DNA of 64,000 nt from NCBI GenBank assembly GCA_013287585.1, contig JABDDN010000003.1:1-64000 (forward strand), given 5' to 3'. Under the pieces are notes generated by a model. That model had not been told where the DNA came from. It worked only from the letters and a program-made list of their open reading frames with translations, and made no database searches. A program made the position numbers and the translations under genes. Numbering within the stretch: position 1 is the first letter of the stretch; each line of letters starts with the position of its first letter. Positions 40,289 to 48,656 of this stretch are shown piece after piece. This stretch comes from Nitrososphaerota archaeon (lineage in GTDB: Archaea; Thermoproteota; Nitrososphaeria; Nitrososphaerales; Nitrosopumilaceae).

Positions 40289-41047
40289 ATGAAGGCCATT
40301 TTTATTATCGGTACTGCTGGTTCCGGAAAATCATTACTCACGGCCAACTTATTTGATTATTATACAAAGAATGGTAATTTTGTTGGTGTTTTAAATTTGG
40401 ATCCAGGAGTAGAAAATTTACCATATACTTGTGATGTTGATGTTAGAGACTATGTAGATCTTATCTCAGTAATGAAACAGTACGATTTGGGACCTAATGG
40501 CGCAATGATAATGGCAAGTGATCTGATTGCATCAAAAATTGATGAACTTCAAAGAGATGTCGATAATGTAAATCCAGACTATTTAATAGTTGACACGCCA
40601 GGACAGATAGAGCTTTTTGCATATAGAACAAGTGGGCCTTTTTTTGTACAAAATTTTAATGTGGAACAAAAAAGTGCAATATTTCTACATGATGGTTCAC
40701 TTGTTACCACACCAACTAATTTTGTTTCAATGGCACTTCTTGCTTCGTCAATCAAACTTAGACTAAATTTGCCTTTCGTTAATGTCTTAACAAAAATTGA
40801 TCTTATAGAAGACCGAATTAGAGATATTTTAAAGTGGTCTTCAAATCTGAGCAGTCTTGAAGAAGCAATATCTAAACAATCAGATGGAGAAAGCTATACA
40901 CTTGTAATGAATATTTTAAGAAGTTTGAATGTTGGTGGATTTTCCCAAGGACTAATTCCAGTTTCAAATGCAACTACTGAAGGAATGATTAACCTTGAGG
41001 CTGCGTTGAGCAGAATTCTTAACTTGGGAGAGGAGGTAGAAGAGTAA
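40289..41047 (+). CDS. GPN-loop GTPase
   Basis: 252 residues: P-loop IIGTAGSGKSLLTANL, the family-defining Gly-Pro-Asn in YDLGPNGAMIMASD, Walker B/G3 LIVDTPGQIELFAYRTSGP, and G4 LTKIDLI. GPN GTPases are dimeric archaeal/eukaryotic proteins; eukaryotic members assemble RNA polymerase II, while the archaeal role is not settled. The stop overlaps the thrB start (TAATG), so the two genes are translationally coupled. Confidence 0.94.
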   Translation: MKAIFIIGTAGSGKSLLTANLFDYYTKNGNFVGVLNLDPGVENLPYTCDVDVRDYVDLISVMKQYDLGPNGAMIMASDLIASKIDELQRDVDNVNPDYLIVDTPGQIELFAYRTSGPFFVQNFNVEQKSAIFLHDGSLVTTPTNFVSMALLASSIKLRLNLPFVNVLTKIDLIEDRIRDILKWSSNLSSLEEAISKQSDGESYTLVMNILRSLNVGGFSQGLIPVSNATTEGMINLEAALSRILNLGEEVEE

Positions 41048-41964
41048 TGGTCTCTAAAGTTATTGTAAAATCTCCATCTTCTACTGCAAACTTGGGTCCC
41101 GGCTTTGATGTGTTTGGGCTTGCACTTGACGCCTATTATGACAAAATACAACTTGAAAAAAGTAATAATGGAATTAAAATTCAAACTTCTGACTCAATTC
41201 CCCTTGTACCAGAAAAAAATTCTGCTGGATTGGTTGTAAAAGAAATGGCAAAAAAATTCAAGATCAAGTCTGGTCTTGTTTTAAAAATTAACAAAGGAGT
41301 ACCTGCAGGCTTTGGAATGGGAAGCAGTGCAGCATCTGCTGCTGCCGCTGCTGTAGCTTTTGATGCGTTATTTGATCTTAATCTTGATGCAAAAACTCTT
41401 GTAGAATTTGCAGGTATGGGAGAAAAAGCCAGTGCGGGTTCTATTCATTATGATAATGTAGCAGCCGCGTTACTTGGCGGCTTTGTCATAGTGAGAACAA
41501 ATCCACTTAATATAATAAGAATAGAACCACCTAAGGATCTGGTTCTTTGTGTTGCAATTCCCAAACTTGTCATACCACCAAAGAAGACTCAGGTTTCTAG
41601 AGGTGTCCTACCAAAACAAATCAAGCTTTCAGATCACGTCCGTAATCTCTCAAATGCCGCAGCAATGACAGCAGGATTTATGAAACAAGATACATTGATG
41701 ATTGGAAGTTCTGTAAGAGACATAATAGTGGAACCTGCAAGGCAACACATGATTCCGGGATTTATTCAAGTAAAAGAAAATGCTCTTCGAGCTGGTGCAC
41801 TTGGTTTCACGATAAGTGGTGCAGGACCATCTGTTATTGCCTTTGCCTCAAAGACATCCAATGTAAAAAAGATTTGTACTGCTATGGAAGCGGGATTCAA
41901 ATCTGCAAAAACAAAATGCCAAACAGTCATATGCAAACCAAGTAAAGGTACAATAATACTTTAG
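41047..41964 (+). CDS. thrB: homoserine kinase (GHMP kinase)
   Basis: 305 residues. SSTANLGPGFDVFGLALDAY is the ThrB-type N-terminus, PAGFGMGSSAASAAAAAVAF is GHMP motif 2 (ATP loop) and ISGAGPSVIAFA is motif 3. It phosphorylates homoserine for threonine synthesis. Starts at ATG 41047 overlapping the GPN stop; ends 4 nt inside the convergent enoyl-CoA hydratase gene. Confidence 0.93.
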   Translation: MVSKVIVKSPSSTANLGPGFDVFGLALDAYYDKIQLEKSNNGIKIQTSDSIPLVPEKNSAGLVVKEMAKKFKIKSGLVLKINKGVPAGFGMGSSAASAAAAAVAFDALFDLNLDAKTLVEFAGMGEKASAGSIHYDNVAAALLGGFVIVRTNPLNIIRIEPPKDLVLCVAIPKLVIPPKKTQVSRGVLPKQIKLSDHVRNLSNAAAMTAGFMKQDTLMIGSSVRDIIVEPARQHMIPGFIQVKENALRAGALGFTISGAGPSVIAFASKTSNVKKICTAMEAGFKSAKTKCQTVICKPSKGTIIL

Positions 41965-42722
41965 TTATTTTTTTCTACAAACGCTCGCATTCTTTCTTCT
42001 CTTTCTTTACTTGAAAAGCAAAGAGACCAAGAATAGATTTCAAGCTTCAAACCAGTATCCAGATTTGCATCCATCCCTTTGTTAACAAGCATCTTTGATA
42101 TACCAACAGCAAAGCTACTGTTTTTTATTATATTTTTTGCATATGCTTTTGATTCTGAAATAAGGTTTTCATTTGGAATTATTTTATTCACCAAACCCAT
42201 GACAAGAGCTTCTTCTGCACCAATTTTTCTTCCTGTAAATATTAGATCCTTTGCCCTAGCAGGTCCTATAATTCGTAAAAGTCTTTGAGTACCACCCCAC
42301 CCTGGACAGATACCTATTGTAACTTCAGGTTGACCAAGTTGAGCATTTGGAGAAGCGAACCTAATGTCACACGCAAGACCAAGCTCACAACCACCGCCAA
42401 GTGCGTAACCGTTAATTGCTGCAATGACTGGTTTTTCCAGTTTTTCAATCTTATTTAGTACCTCGTGTCCTTTCAATGCATATTTTTCTGCTTCCGATGA
42501 TCCTATCTTACTCATATATTCAATATCAGCTCCTGCAGAGAATGCCTTTTGTCCAGCACCGGTAATAATAATTACCTTTGACGAGTCTTTTTCCAAATTA
42601 TCTAATATTGAAATAAATTCATTCATTACTTCAAGATTTAATGCATTAAGTTTCTCTGGTCTGTTTATTGTGATTAATACAATTTCGCCGTCTTTTTCAA
42701 CCTGAAGATATTTTGGTGTCAT
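41961..42722 (-). CDS. enoyl-CoA hydratase/isomerase family protein
   Basis: 253-residue crotonase fold. Oxyanion-hole motifs GQKAFSAGADIEYM and AAINGYALGGGCELGLACD, and both catalytic glutamates expected for hydratases (GGCELGL and LGQPEVTIG), are present. In this phylum the 3-hydroxypropionate/4-hydroxybutyrate carbon-fixation cycle uses a crotonase-family protein for 3-hydroxypropionyl-CoA dehydration and crotonyl-CoA hydration; this gene is a candidate, but the window has no other cycle genes. Confidence 0.88.
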   Translation of the reverse strand: MTPKYLQVEKDGEIVLITINRPEKLNALNLEVMNEFISILDNLEKDSSKVIIITGAGQKAFSAGADIEYMSKIGSSEAEKYALKGHEVLNKIEKLEKPVIAAINGYALGGGCELGLACDIRFASPNAQLGQPEVTIGICPGWGGTQRLLRIIGPARAKDLIFTGRKIGAEEALVMGLVNKIIPNENLISESKAYAKNIIKNSSFAVGISKMLVNKGMDANLDTGLKLEIYSWSLCFSSKEREERMRAFVEKNN

Positions 42723-42814
42723 GACAGAAAATTAATGTTCTAGAAATTAAACTTTGGAGGAGTCATCTGATGATAGAAAACGAGTTATAACACAATTTTT
42801 ACAAAGAAACTAAC

Positions 42815-43642
42815 TTGATATATTTGGGTCTGCTTTTTGCTGTTCTTGCGGCTATAAACTGGGGAACTTTTTTTGTATCAGTTAGAAAAGTAGGTATCAC
42901 AAATGTCTGGCAACTACAAGGAGCAACTTCTATAGGCGTTCTTCTTTTTGCTATCCCAATTGGTTTTTTCTGGGGTTTTGAAATACAGTTAAGTGGTTTT
43001 GTAGCTGGTATAATTTGGACTGTCAGTAATATTCTAGCTCTATATGCAGTAAGACTAATAGGACTTGCAAGGACATCGCCTTTTCTTGCAGGATTTAGTA
43101 TTATAGCATCATTTACATGGGGAGTTTTATTTTTCGGTGAAAAATTTAATTCATTAATTCTTGCATTAGTAGCAATAGGACTTTTACTATGTGGATTACC
43201 ATTTGTAACTAATGGAGCTAGAGATTCATCAATACAAAAAAAAGGATACATAATAGCAGCAGCTGGAGGTTTGATAGGAGGTTCTTATGTGATTCCAATG
43301 CAAGCAACTCATACACTACAAACAGGGTTTTTTTCGTCAAGTCTTTCCATTTTTATGATTGGTATCCCTTTGTTTTTCTTTGCTAGAAGATTTATCAAAA
43401 AGGATACTATTGCTGGAGTCATTTCTGGAACTCTTTTTAATATTGGTAGTTTATCAGTGTTAATTGCTGTAGGCCTGATAGGCATAACAATAGCATATCC
43501 AATTTCTCAAACAGCTACCCTTTTTGCAGTATCTTGGGGAATATTATATTTTAAAGAAATAGTTCAAAAGCGTGGAATAATACGTGTCGGTATGGGCGCT
43601 GTTTTGATATTATGTGGTGCAGCACTACTTGCTATAGCATAA
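42815..43642 (+). CDS. GRP-type drug/metabolite or sugar transporter
   Basis: 275 residues with about ten hydrophobic segments and the internal duplication of the drug/metabolite transporter superfamily. The spacing and motifs (AAINWGTFFVSVRKVG, IIWTVSNILALYAVRLIG, QTATLFAVSWGILYFKE) resemble the glucose/ribose porter (GRP/RhaT-like) branch. Start is TTG 42815. Substrate not deducible. queC follows with a short gap on the same strand. Confidence 0.8.
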   Translation: MIYLGLLFAVLAAINWGTFFVSVRKVGITNVWQLQGATSIGVLLFAIPIGFFWGFEIQLSGFVAGIIWTVSNILALYAVRLIGLARTSPFLAGFSIIASFTWGVLFFGEKFNSLILALVAIGLLLCGLPFVTNGARDSSIQKKGYIIAAAGGLIGGSYVIPMQATHTLQTGFFSSSLSIFMIGIPLFFFARRFIKKDTIAGVISGTLFNIGSLSVLIAVGLIGITIAYPISQTATLFAVSWGILYFKEIVQKRGIIRVGMGAVLILCGAALLAIA

Positions 43643-43680
43643 TCAAGCAATTTATTTGGCATAAAACAATAGCATTCAAA

Positions 43681-44355
43681 TTGAAAAAAGCAATAATAAT
43701 TTTTAGTGGAGGATTAGATTCTGTTTGCACAGCAATACATTTGAAATCTAGGTTTGAACTTTATGCAATTACTTTTTCATATGGTCAAAAGGCAGATCAA
43801 GAAATAAAAATAGCAAAACATTTTGCAAAAATTTTAAAATTAAAAGAACATAAAATTGTAAATATAGAGTTCATGAAAGAACTTTACGAGAAAACAAATG
43901 TGCTCACAAACTCAAAAATGAAAATTCCTTCCAAGTTTGATTATTCTATTGTAGTTCCTATAAGAAATGCTGTTTTTCTCTCAATTGCTTCTGCATGGGC
44001 ATTTTCAAAAAATGCACAATTAGTAGCATATGGCGCCCACAAGGGCGATCAAAGATATCCGGATTGTAGACCTTCCTTTAGTAGACTAATTGAACGAGCA
44101 TTTAATGAAGGTGAAATTGATGGAATAAAGCAAAATCTCAGAAAGAAAATCAATGTGTGGACTCCTTTTATGTCTGGTTTGTCAAAAAGTGATCTTTTAA
44201 AAATTGGTTATAAAAGACTTGGAGATGAAATCTTCAAAACTTGGAGTTGCTATGCCAATGTCAAAATTCATTGCGGTAGCTGTGAATCATGTAATAATCG
44301 AAAAGTTGCATTTCTTAAAGCCAAAATATATGATAAAACAGAGTACAAAAACTAG
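43681..44355 (+). CDS. queC: 7-cyano-7-deazaguanine (preQ0) synthase
   Basis: About 224 residues from TTG 43681 (KKAIIIFSGGLDSVCTAIHL, the PP-loop). A longer in-frame extension from 43612 overlaps the upstream gene and lacks family similarity. Other blocks: ITFSYGQKADQEIKIAKHF, VPIRNAVFLSIASAWA, YGAHKGDQRYPDCRP, and zinc-binding CYANVKIHCGSCESCNNRK. It converts carboxydeazaguanine to preQ0, the precursor of archaeosine in tRNA. QueE and FolE genes lie 0.3-1.6 kb downstream on the other strand. Confidence 0.94.
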   Translation: MKKAIIIFSGGLDSVCTAIHLKSRFELYAITFSYGQKADQEIKIAKHFAKILKLKEHKIVNIEFMKELYEKTNVLTNSKMKIPSKFDYSIVVPIRNAVFLSIASAWAFSKNAQLVAYGAHKGDQRYPDCRPSFSRLIERAFNEGEIDGIKQNLRKKINVWTPFMSGLSKSDLLKIGYKRLGDEIFKTWSCYANVKIHCGSCESCNNRKVAFLKAKIYDKTEYKN

Positions 44356-44359
44356 ATCT

Positions 44360-44614
44360 TTAGATTTTTGATAAAATAGGTCTTTTCAAAATAAAATTTC
44401 GTACAATCAGATAATAGACAAGAAAGACTGCACCAATTATTCCCCAAAATATCCAATCAGTCATGTCTACTGTAAATCCTATTTTTTGAAAATAACTCAT
44501 GGAATTCAATGAAATTCCAATGGCCGCTCCTAACACAATAAAGAATTCAAGGGCATACCATAGGAATGTAGGAAACGATTCTTTTGGTACATGTGCATTA
44601 TTGTGTACACCCAT
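44360..44614 (-). CDS. small two-TM hypothetical protein
   Basis: 84 residues with two hydrophobic helices (TFLWYALEFFIVLGAAIGIS and WIFWGIIGAVFLVYYLIV) and a short basic C-terminus. His-rich N-terminus (GVHNNAHVPKES). Family not recognised. Located 5 nt past the convergent queC end and 45 nt downstream of folE, so it could be the last gene of the queE-folE transcript. Confidence 0.65.
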   Translation of the reverse strand: MGVHNNAHVPKESFPTFLWYALEFFIVLGAAIGISLNSMSYFQKIGFTVDMTDWIFWGIIGAVFLVYYLIVRNFILKRPILSKI

Positions 44615-44658
44615 GTTTTGGTGTAGTTTGGACGTTATTATTTAGTTTTTTCAAAAAA

Positions 44659-45222
44659 TTAGATTATTTTAGTTTGTGAGCTGGCATTGTAAATCATACC
44701 CAATATGTCTGTTCTAGCTTCTTTTTTGTCGTAAATTCCTCTATATGCAACGGTAGTTACTTTGGCATCGTTTTCAACACCACGCATTTTCATACAAAGA
44801 TGTTCACCTTCTGTGATCACAATAACTCCCTTTACTCCTTCTGAATACAATTCATCTGCAATGTTTTTTGTAATCCTTTCTTGTATTTGCAATCTTTTAG
44901 TATATTTTTCTACAAGTCTAACTAATTTTGAGATTCCAAAAACTTTGCCACTTGGCGAATATGCTATAGCAATCTTTCCAAAAAAAGGCAACATATGATG
45001 TTCACACATTGAATAAAATTGAATATCCTTTGCAATAATTACATCAGAATCTTCAGAGAACTTGACAGATAGTTCAGATTCGGCATCATAACCATTGAAA
45101 ATTTCTGTGTACATATCTGCAATTCTGGCTGGAGTATCCACTAGACCCTCGCGAGTAGGATCTTCGCCTATTTCGGCTATTAGTTCTCTTACTAGTCGTC
45201 TTATTCTATCTTTATTCATCAT
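44659..45222 (-). CDS. folE: GTP cyclohydrolase I (type IA)
   Basis: 187 residues. Zinc and active-site residues appear as YSMCEHHMLPFFGKIAIAY, ISKLVRLVEKYTKRLQIQER and EGEHLCMKMRGVE (the second zinc Cys and conserved RG). It makes dihydroneopterin triphosphate, the first step toward preQ0 (and pterins). ATG at 45222 overlaps the queE stop by 4 nt, so coupling to deazaguanine synthesis is strong. No queD is seen in the window. Confidence 0.95.
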   Translation of the reverse strand: MMNKDRIRRLVRELIAEIGEDPTREGLVDTPARIADMYTEIFNGYDAESELSVKFSEDSDVIIAKDIQFYSMCEHHMLPFFGKIAIAYSPSGKVFGISKLVRLVEKYTKRLQIQERITKNIADELYSEGVKGVIVITEGEHLCMKMRGVENDAKVTTVAYRGIYDKKEARTDILGMIYNASSQTKII

Positions 45223-45932
45223 GGTGCACCTATGAATTTATGAAGTTGCGGAATTATTCGTGCTTCATTATAATATGGATAAACTGCATCATAAAAACTA
45301 AGAAGCTGTTTCAAACTTGGCTCTGCTATACCATAGGTTGGCTGTATTATAAATCCTGCAATTTTTGATTTAGAAATACTAGTAAAAATCTTCTCTAGTA
45401 GCTTTTTAAATGGTCCAAGTTGAGTTTTTGAATTTATTACGACTTTAATATAGGTAATTTTTTTTGAATTTACTGCTAGTGTAAGACATTGTAATTCATT
45501 TTCTAAAAGCTTAGAATAATGTTTTGGATCAACAAATTCTGATTCTGGTGTCTTAAATTCAATTTTGATGTAATCAAGATATGGAAGAACTTGGGAAAAT
45601 CTTTTCGAGTCATAACACGATGATTCAAGATAAGTTGGAATTTTTTTTGTCTTGACAAACTTTGCCATTTTGGAGACTGCTTCAGATTGTACCAAAGGAT
45701 CGCCTCCTGTAAAATTGACTTTGTATGTATTTTTTTCCAAATTATTTTCTATTAGTTTACAAGCTTCGTCAATGGTGTATTCCTGTCCAGAATCCATTGG
45801 TAAGGAGTCTTTAGTATCACAGTAAAAACATTTGAAAGGACAACCTGCTAGTCTTACAAAAAGTGTCTTTGTTCCATATAGTATCCCTTCTCCTTCAAGT
45901 GAGGTGAATATCTCAAATAGTCTTACTTTCAA
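45219..45932 (-). CDS. queE: 7-carboxy-7-deazaguanine synthase (radical SAM)
   Basis: 237 residues. The radical-SAM cluster motif in GCPFKCFYCDTKDS has the family's Cys-x3-Cys-x2-Cys; the N-terminal EIFTSLEGEGILYGTKTLFV and VNFTGGDPLVQSEAV are QueE signatures. It converts carboxytetrahydropterin to CDG. First gene of a queE-folE operon on the minus strand. Confidence 0.94.
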   Translation of the reverse strand: MKVRLFEIFTSLEGEGILYGTKTLFVRLAGCPFKCFYCDTKDSLPMDSGQEYTIDEACKLIENNLEKNTYKVNFTGGDPLVQSEAVSKMAKFVKTKKIPTYLESSCYDSKRFSQVLPYLDYIKIEFKTPESEFVDPKHYSKLLENELQCLTLAVNSKKITYIKVVINSKTQLGPFKKLLEKIFTSISKSKIAGFIIQPTYGIAEPSLKQLLSFYDAVYPYYNEARIIPQLHKFIGAP

Positions 45933-46025
45933 GCAATCGATCTGTAGTTTTTCAATATTTATTCAATTGGATCTATGCCTGAGTAACTAAAATGATTTAT
46001 TTGTTCAAAATAGAAAAATGATGTA

Positions 46026-48410
46026 GTGAAAATCATACTTTGTGCAAGTTTACTCTTCTTAACATTAATTTTTCTAATTCCTCAAGAAGCTCATGCAATT
46101 ACAATAGATGCTGTTCCAGAATCTACCGATTTTGGTCCAAATGACAACATCAGTGTAGATCTTAACATACATGGATATGGTATGGGATCCGTATCATGGA
46201 TAGCACATAGACCTGATGGTTCTAACATATCTGGTTTCCTTGATCAGTTCAAAGGAGGTAAAGCAACTCATCAGATTTTAAGAAATGCGTTTGATAATTA
46301 CTTTGGTAATTGGTCAATAGATTATATATACAGTGGCATAAAGCAGACAGTTTCGTTTAAGGTAGAACCTATCAAATTTATTGCAATTCCAGACAAAGAA
46401 CTCTACTATGAACCTGATATTATGAAAATAAACATCACTACATCATATTACATTCCTGTTGCTGCAAAAGCACAGGTTTTTCATTTAAATTTTTATAATA
46501 GCGACGGTACTTTTGTAAAGAATTTGAAGCAAATTGACATAATGCCCTTTCAATATAGTACAGTATACAATTTTCCAATAAGTGAAATTGTTGATAACGA
46601 TAATCCTCCAGGAGAATATAAGTTCAGGATTCAATATTACAATATTTCTGTTGAAGTACCATTTCTAATAGATGATGTAAGAAATCTTATGACAATTTTT
46701 TTGCAAACAGATAAGCAAATATACGATACAGGAGATGGTGTCAATCTCCACCTCTTGTTTACAAGAGTAAAAGAATCAAGTGGTGCAATGAAAATCACAA
46801 ATCCTTTAGGCAATACGACATCCCGGACATTTCCAGTTACCTCAGTTAATACAAATTTGCACCTAGAAAATATTACAACCAAACCTGGAACCTATAATTT
46901 GGAAATACAATATGCTGGAATCACTCAAAAAGGTTCATTTCAAGTGACAACAAGATCTACTCTAAAACCAAATATTGATTTAGAAATTTTCCTTGACAAA
47001 TTAAAATACAGACCAGGTGAGATTATTAGTGCAAAAATTCATAGTGCAAATTTGATTACAAATTCCATAGGTTTCTGGTTTGTAGACCCAAATGGAAAAC
47101 AGAGTCTCAAAACCACTGTGTCAATGAAATCAGGAGATATTATTATTCCACATAAAATTGACAAAAACGACGTGCAAGGAACATGGAATATGTATATTGA
47201 TTATAGCGGTGCCACAAGAACTGCAACATTCTTTGTACAGGGGGTTCCTATAGAAAATATCGACACTGTTTCGTCTATTAAGTTTAGTAAACCAAAATTA
47301 ATTACTACTTTTGGTTCTGGCAGTAATGTTAATTTCAAGAATCCCAGGGCTATCGCAATAGATTCTATCGACAACATCTACGTAGTGGATTCTGGAAATT
47401 CAGAAATCAAGATATTTGACTCTACTGGAAAACTGCTTTTGTCTTGGGGATCATTTGGATCAGGAAACGGACAATTTCAAAATCCATCTGGAATTTTAGT
47501 TGATCAAAAATATGTTTACATATCTGATACTGGAAATGCGCGTATAGAAAAATTTGATAAAAATGGAAACTTTGTATTAACATGGGGAACATATGGAGAG
47601 GTTCCAGGAATGTTTCATACACCCACTTCTATAGCTGAAGATAGAAATGGGAACATTTTTGTTTTAGATTCTGGAACAAATAAAATCCAAATATTTGATC
47701 TTAATGGAAAATACAAAGATGAATTACATCTTGCTCTTACTTATGGTGGAAACTTTACTGCAGCCAATTCAATTGTTTTTGATTCTCAAAATAATTTTTA
47801 TGTTGTAACCTCAGATACGAATAGAATTTTGAAATATAATAATAATGTAGATATTATCAATTATTTTGGTTCTACAGGTACTGAAGAAGGCAGATTTAAC
47901 AATCCTAATTCCGTAGCAATAGATTCTAACGGTTACACCTATGTTGCAGACACAAATAATTATAGAATACAAAAGTTTGATTCTGATGGAACATTTCTAG
48001 TTAGTTGGGGTTCCTTTGGTACTAGTCTTGGACAATTTGCAAATCCAGTTGGATTAGCTATTGATTCAAAAAATAATGTGTATGTAATTGATAAGGCAAA
48101 TAATGATGTTCAAAAATTTTCTCCATTTGGCAATGCAAATGAAATAACTATACCAACTTGGGTAAAAAATAATGCCAAATGGTGGTCTCAAGATCTTTTT
48201 AGTAATACTGATTTTGCAACAGGAATAAATTATCTAATAAGACAAGGAATAATTCAAGCTCCTATAACCTCTAATGAATCTAATTCTAATGTGAAAATAC
48301 CAGGGTGGATTAAAACAAATGCAGGCTGGTGGACAAATGGATTGATCTCAGACAAAGAATTTACAGCTGAAATTCAATACCTCATCTCTGTTGGAATAGT
48401 AAAGACTTAG
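46026..48410 (+). CDS. secreted NHL-repeat beta-propeller protein with tandem W-W C-terminal motifs
   Basis: 794 residues, GTG start. Signal peptide (LLFLTLIFLIPQEAHA); three immunoglobulin-like/macroglobulin-like segments (about 25-410); six NHL repeats (about 420-705, for example NPRAIAIDSIDNIYVVDSG and FNNPNSVAIDSNGYTYVADT), enough for a six-bladed propeller; then two copies of a thaumarchaeal C-terminal module (IPTWVKNNAKWWSQDLF and IPGWIKTNAGWWTNGLI, each ending in a hydrophobic I-x-Y-L-I-x-x-G-I pattern). Extracellular protein-protein or glycan binding is inferred. Confidence 0.88.
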   Translation: MKIILCASLLFLTLIFLIPQEAHAITIDAVPESTDFGPNDNISVDLNIHGYGMGSVSWIAHRPDGSNISGFLDQFKGGKATHQILRNAFDNYFGNWSIDYIYSGIKQTVSFKVEPIKFIAIPDKELYYEPDIMKINITTSYYIPVAAKAQVFHLNFYNSDGTFVKNLKQIDIMPFQYSTVYNFPISEIVDNDNPPGEYKFRIQYYNISVEVPFLIDDVRNLMTIFLQTDKQIYDTGDGVNLHLLFTRVKESSGAMKITNPLGNTTSRTFPVTSVNTNLHLENITTKPGTYNLEIQYAGITQKGSFQVTTRSTLKPNIDLEIFLDKLKYRPGEIISAKIHSANLITNSIGFWFVDPNGKQSLKTTVSMKSGDIIIPHKIDKNDVQGTWNMYIDYSGATRTATFFVQGVPIENIDTVSSIKFSKPKLITTFGSGSNVNFKNPRAIAIDSIDNIYVVDSGNSEIKIFDSTGKLLLSWGSFGSGNGQFQNPSGILVDQKYVYISDTGNARIEKFDKNGNFVLTWGTYGEVPGMFHTPTSIAEDRNGNIFVLDSGTNKIQIFDLNGKYKDELHLALTYGGNFTAANSIVFDSQNNFYVVTSDTNRILKYNNNVDIINYFGSTGTEEGRFNNPNSVAIDSNGYTYVADTNNYRIQKFDSDGTFLVSWGSFGTSLGQFANPVGLAIDSKNNVYVIDKANNDVQKFSPFGNANEITIPTWVKNNAKWWSQDLFSNTDFATGINYLIRQGIIQAPITSNESNSNVKIPGWIKTNAGWWTNGLISDKEFTAEIQYLISVGIVKT

Positions 48411-48628
48411 GATATTATTTGTGGTGTTTTTCTCACAAAAAGTCCTGCTATGAAAATTACTACACCAAGTATTCCAATAAGACTTCCTATGAACTCAATC
48501 GTGTCTTTAAGTTCAATTTGTGTTGGCGCAAGTAATACTGCAAGTAAAGCTCCAACTACAATCATTGGTATACCTACACCAACAGAAATTTGTTTAGAAG
48601 TCATGTAATGAGTTGCCATGAAAAACAT
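48407..48628 (-). CDS. small two-TM membrane protein
   Basis: 73 residues; ATG 48628 or the second ATG 48619 are possible starts. Two hydrophobic helices (VGIPMIVVGALLAVLLAP and IGSLIGILGVVIFIAGLFV) and a short basic end. Its stop codon overlaps that of the convergent NHL gene by 4 nt. Family not recognised. Confidence 0.6.
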   Translation of the reverse strand: MFFMATHYMTSKQISVGVGIPMIVVGALLAVLLAPTQIELKDTIEFIGSLIGILGVVIFIAGLFVRKTPQIIS

Positions 48629-48656
48629 ATATGAAGTTTATGTAAGTTTTGTATCG

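Noticed and set aside
43612-43680. N-terminal extension of QueC
   Set aside because: The extra 23 codons overlap the upstream transporter gene and have no family similarity; TTG 43681 sits right at the conserved N-terminus.
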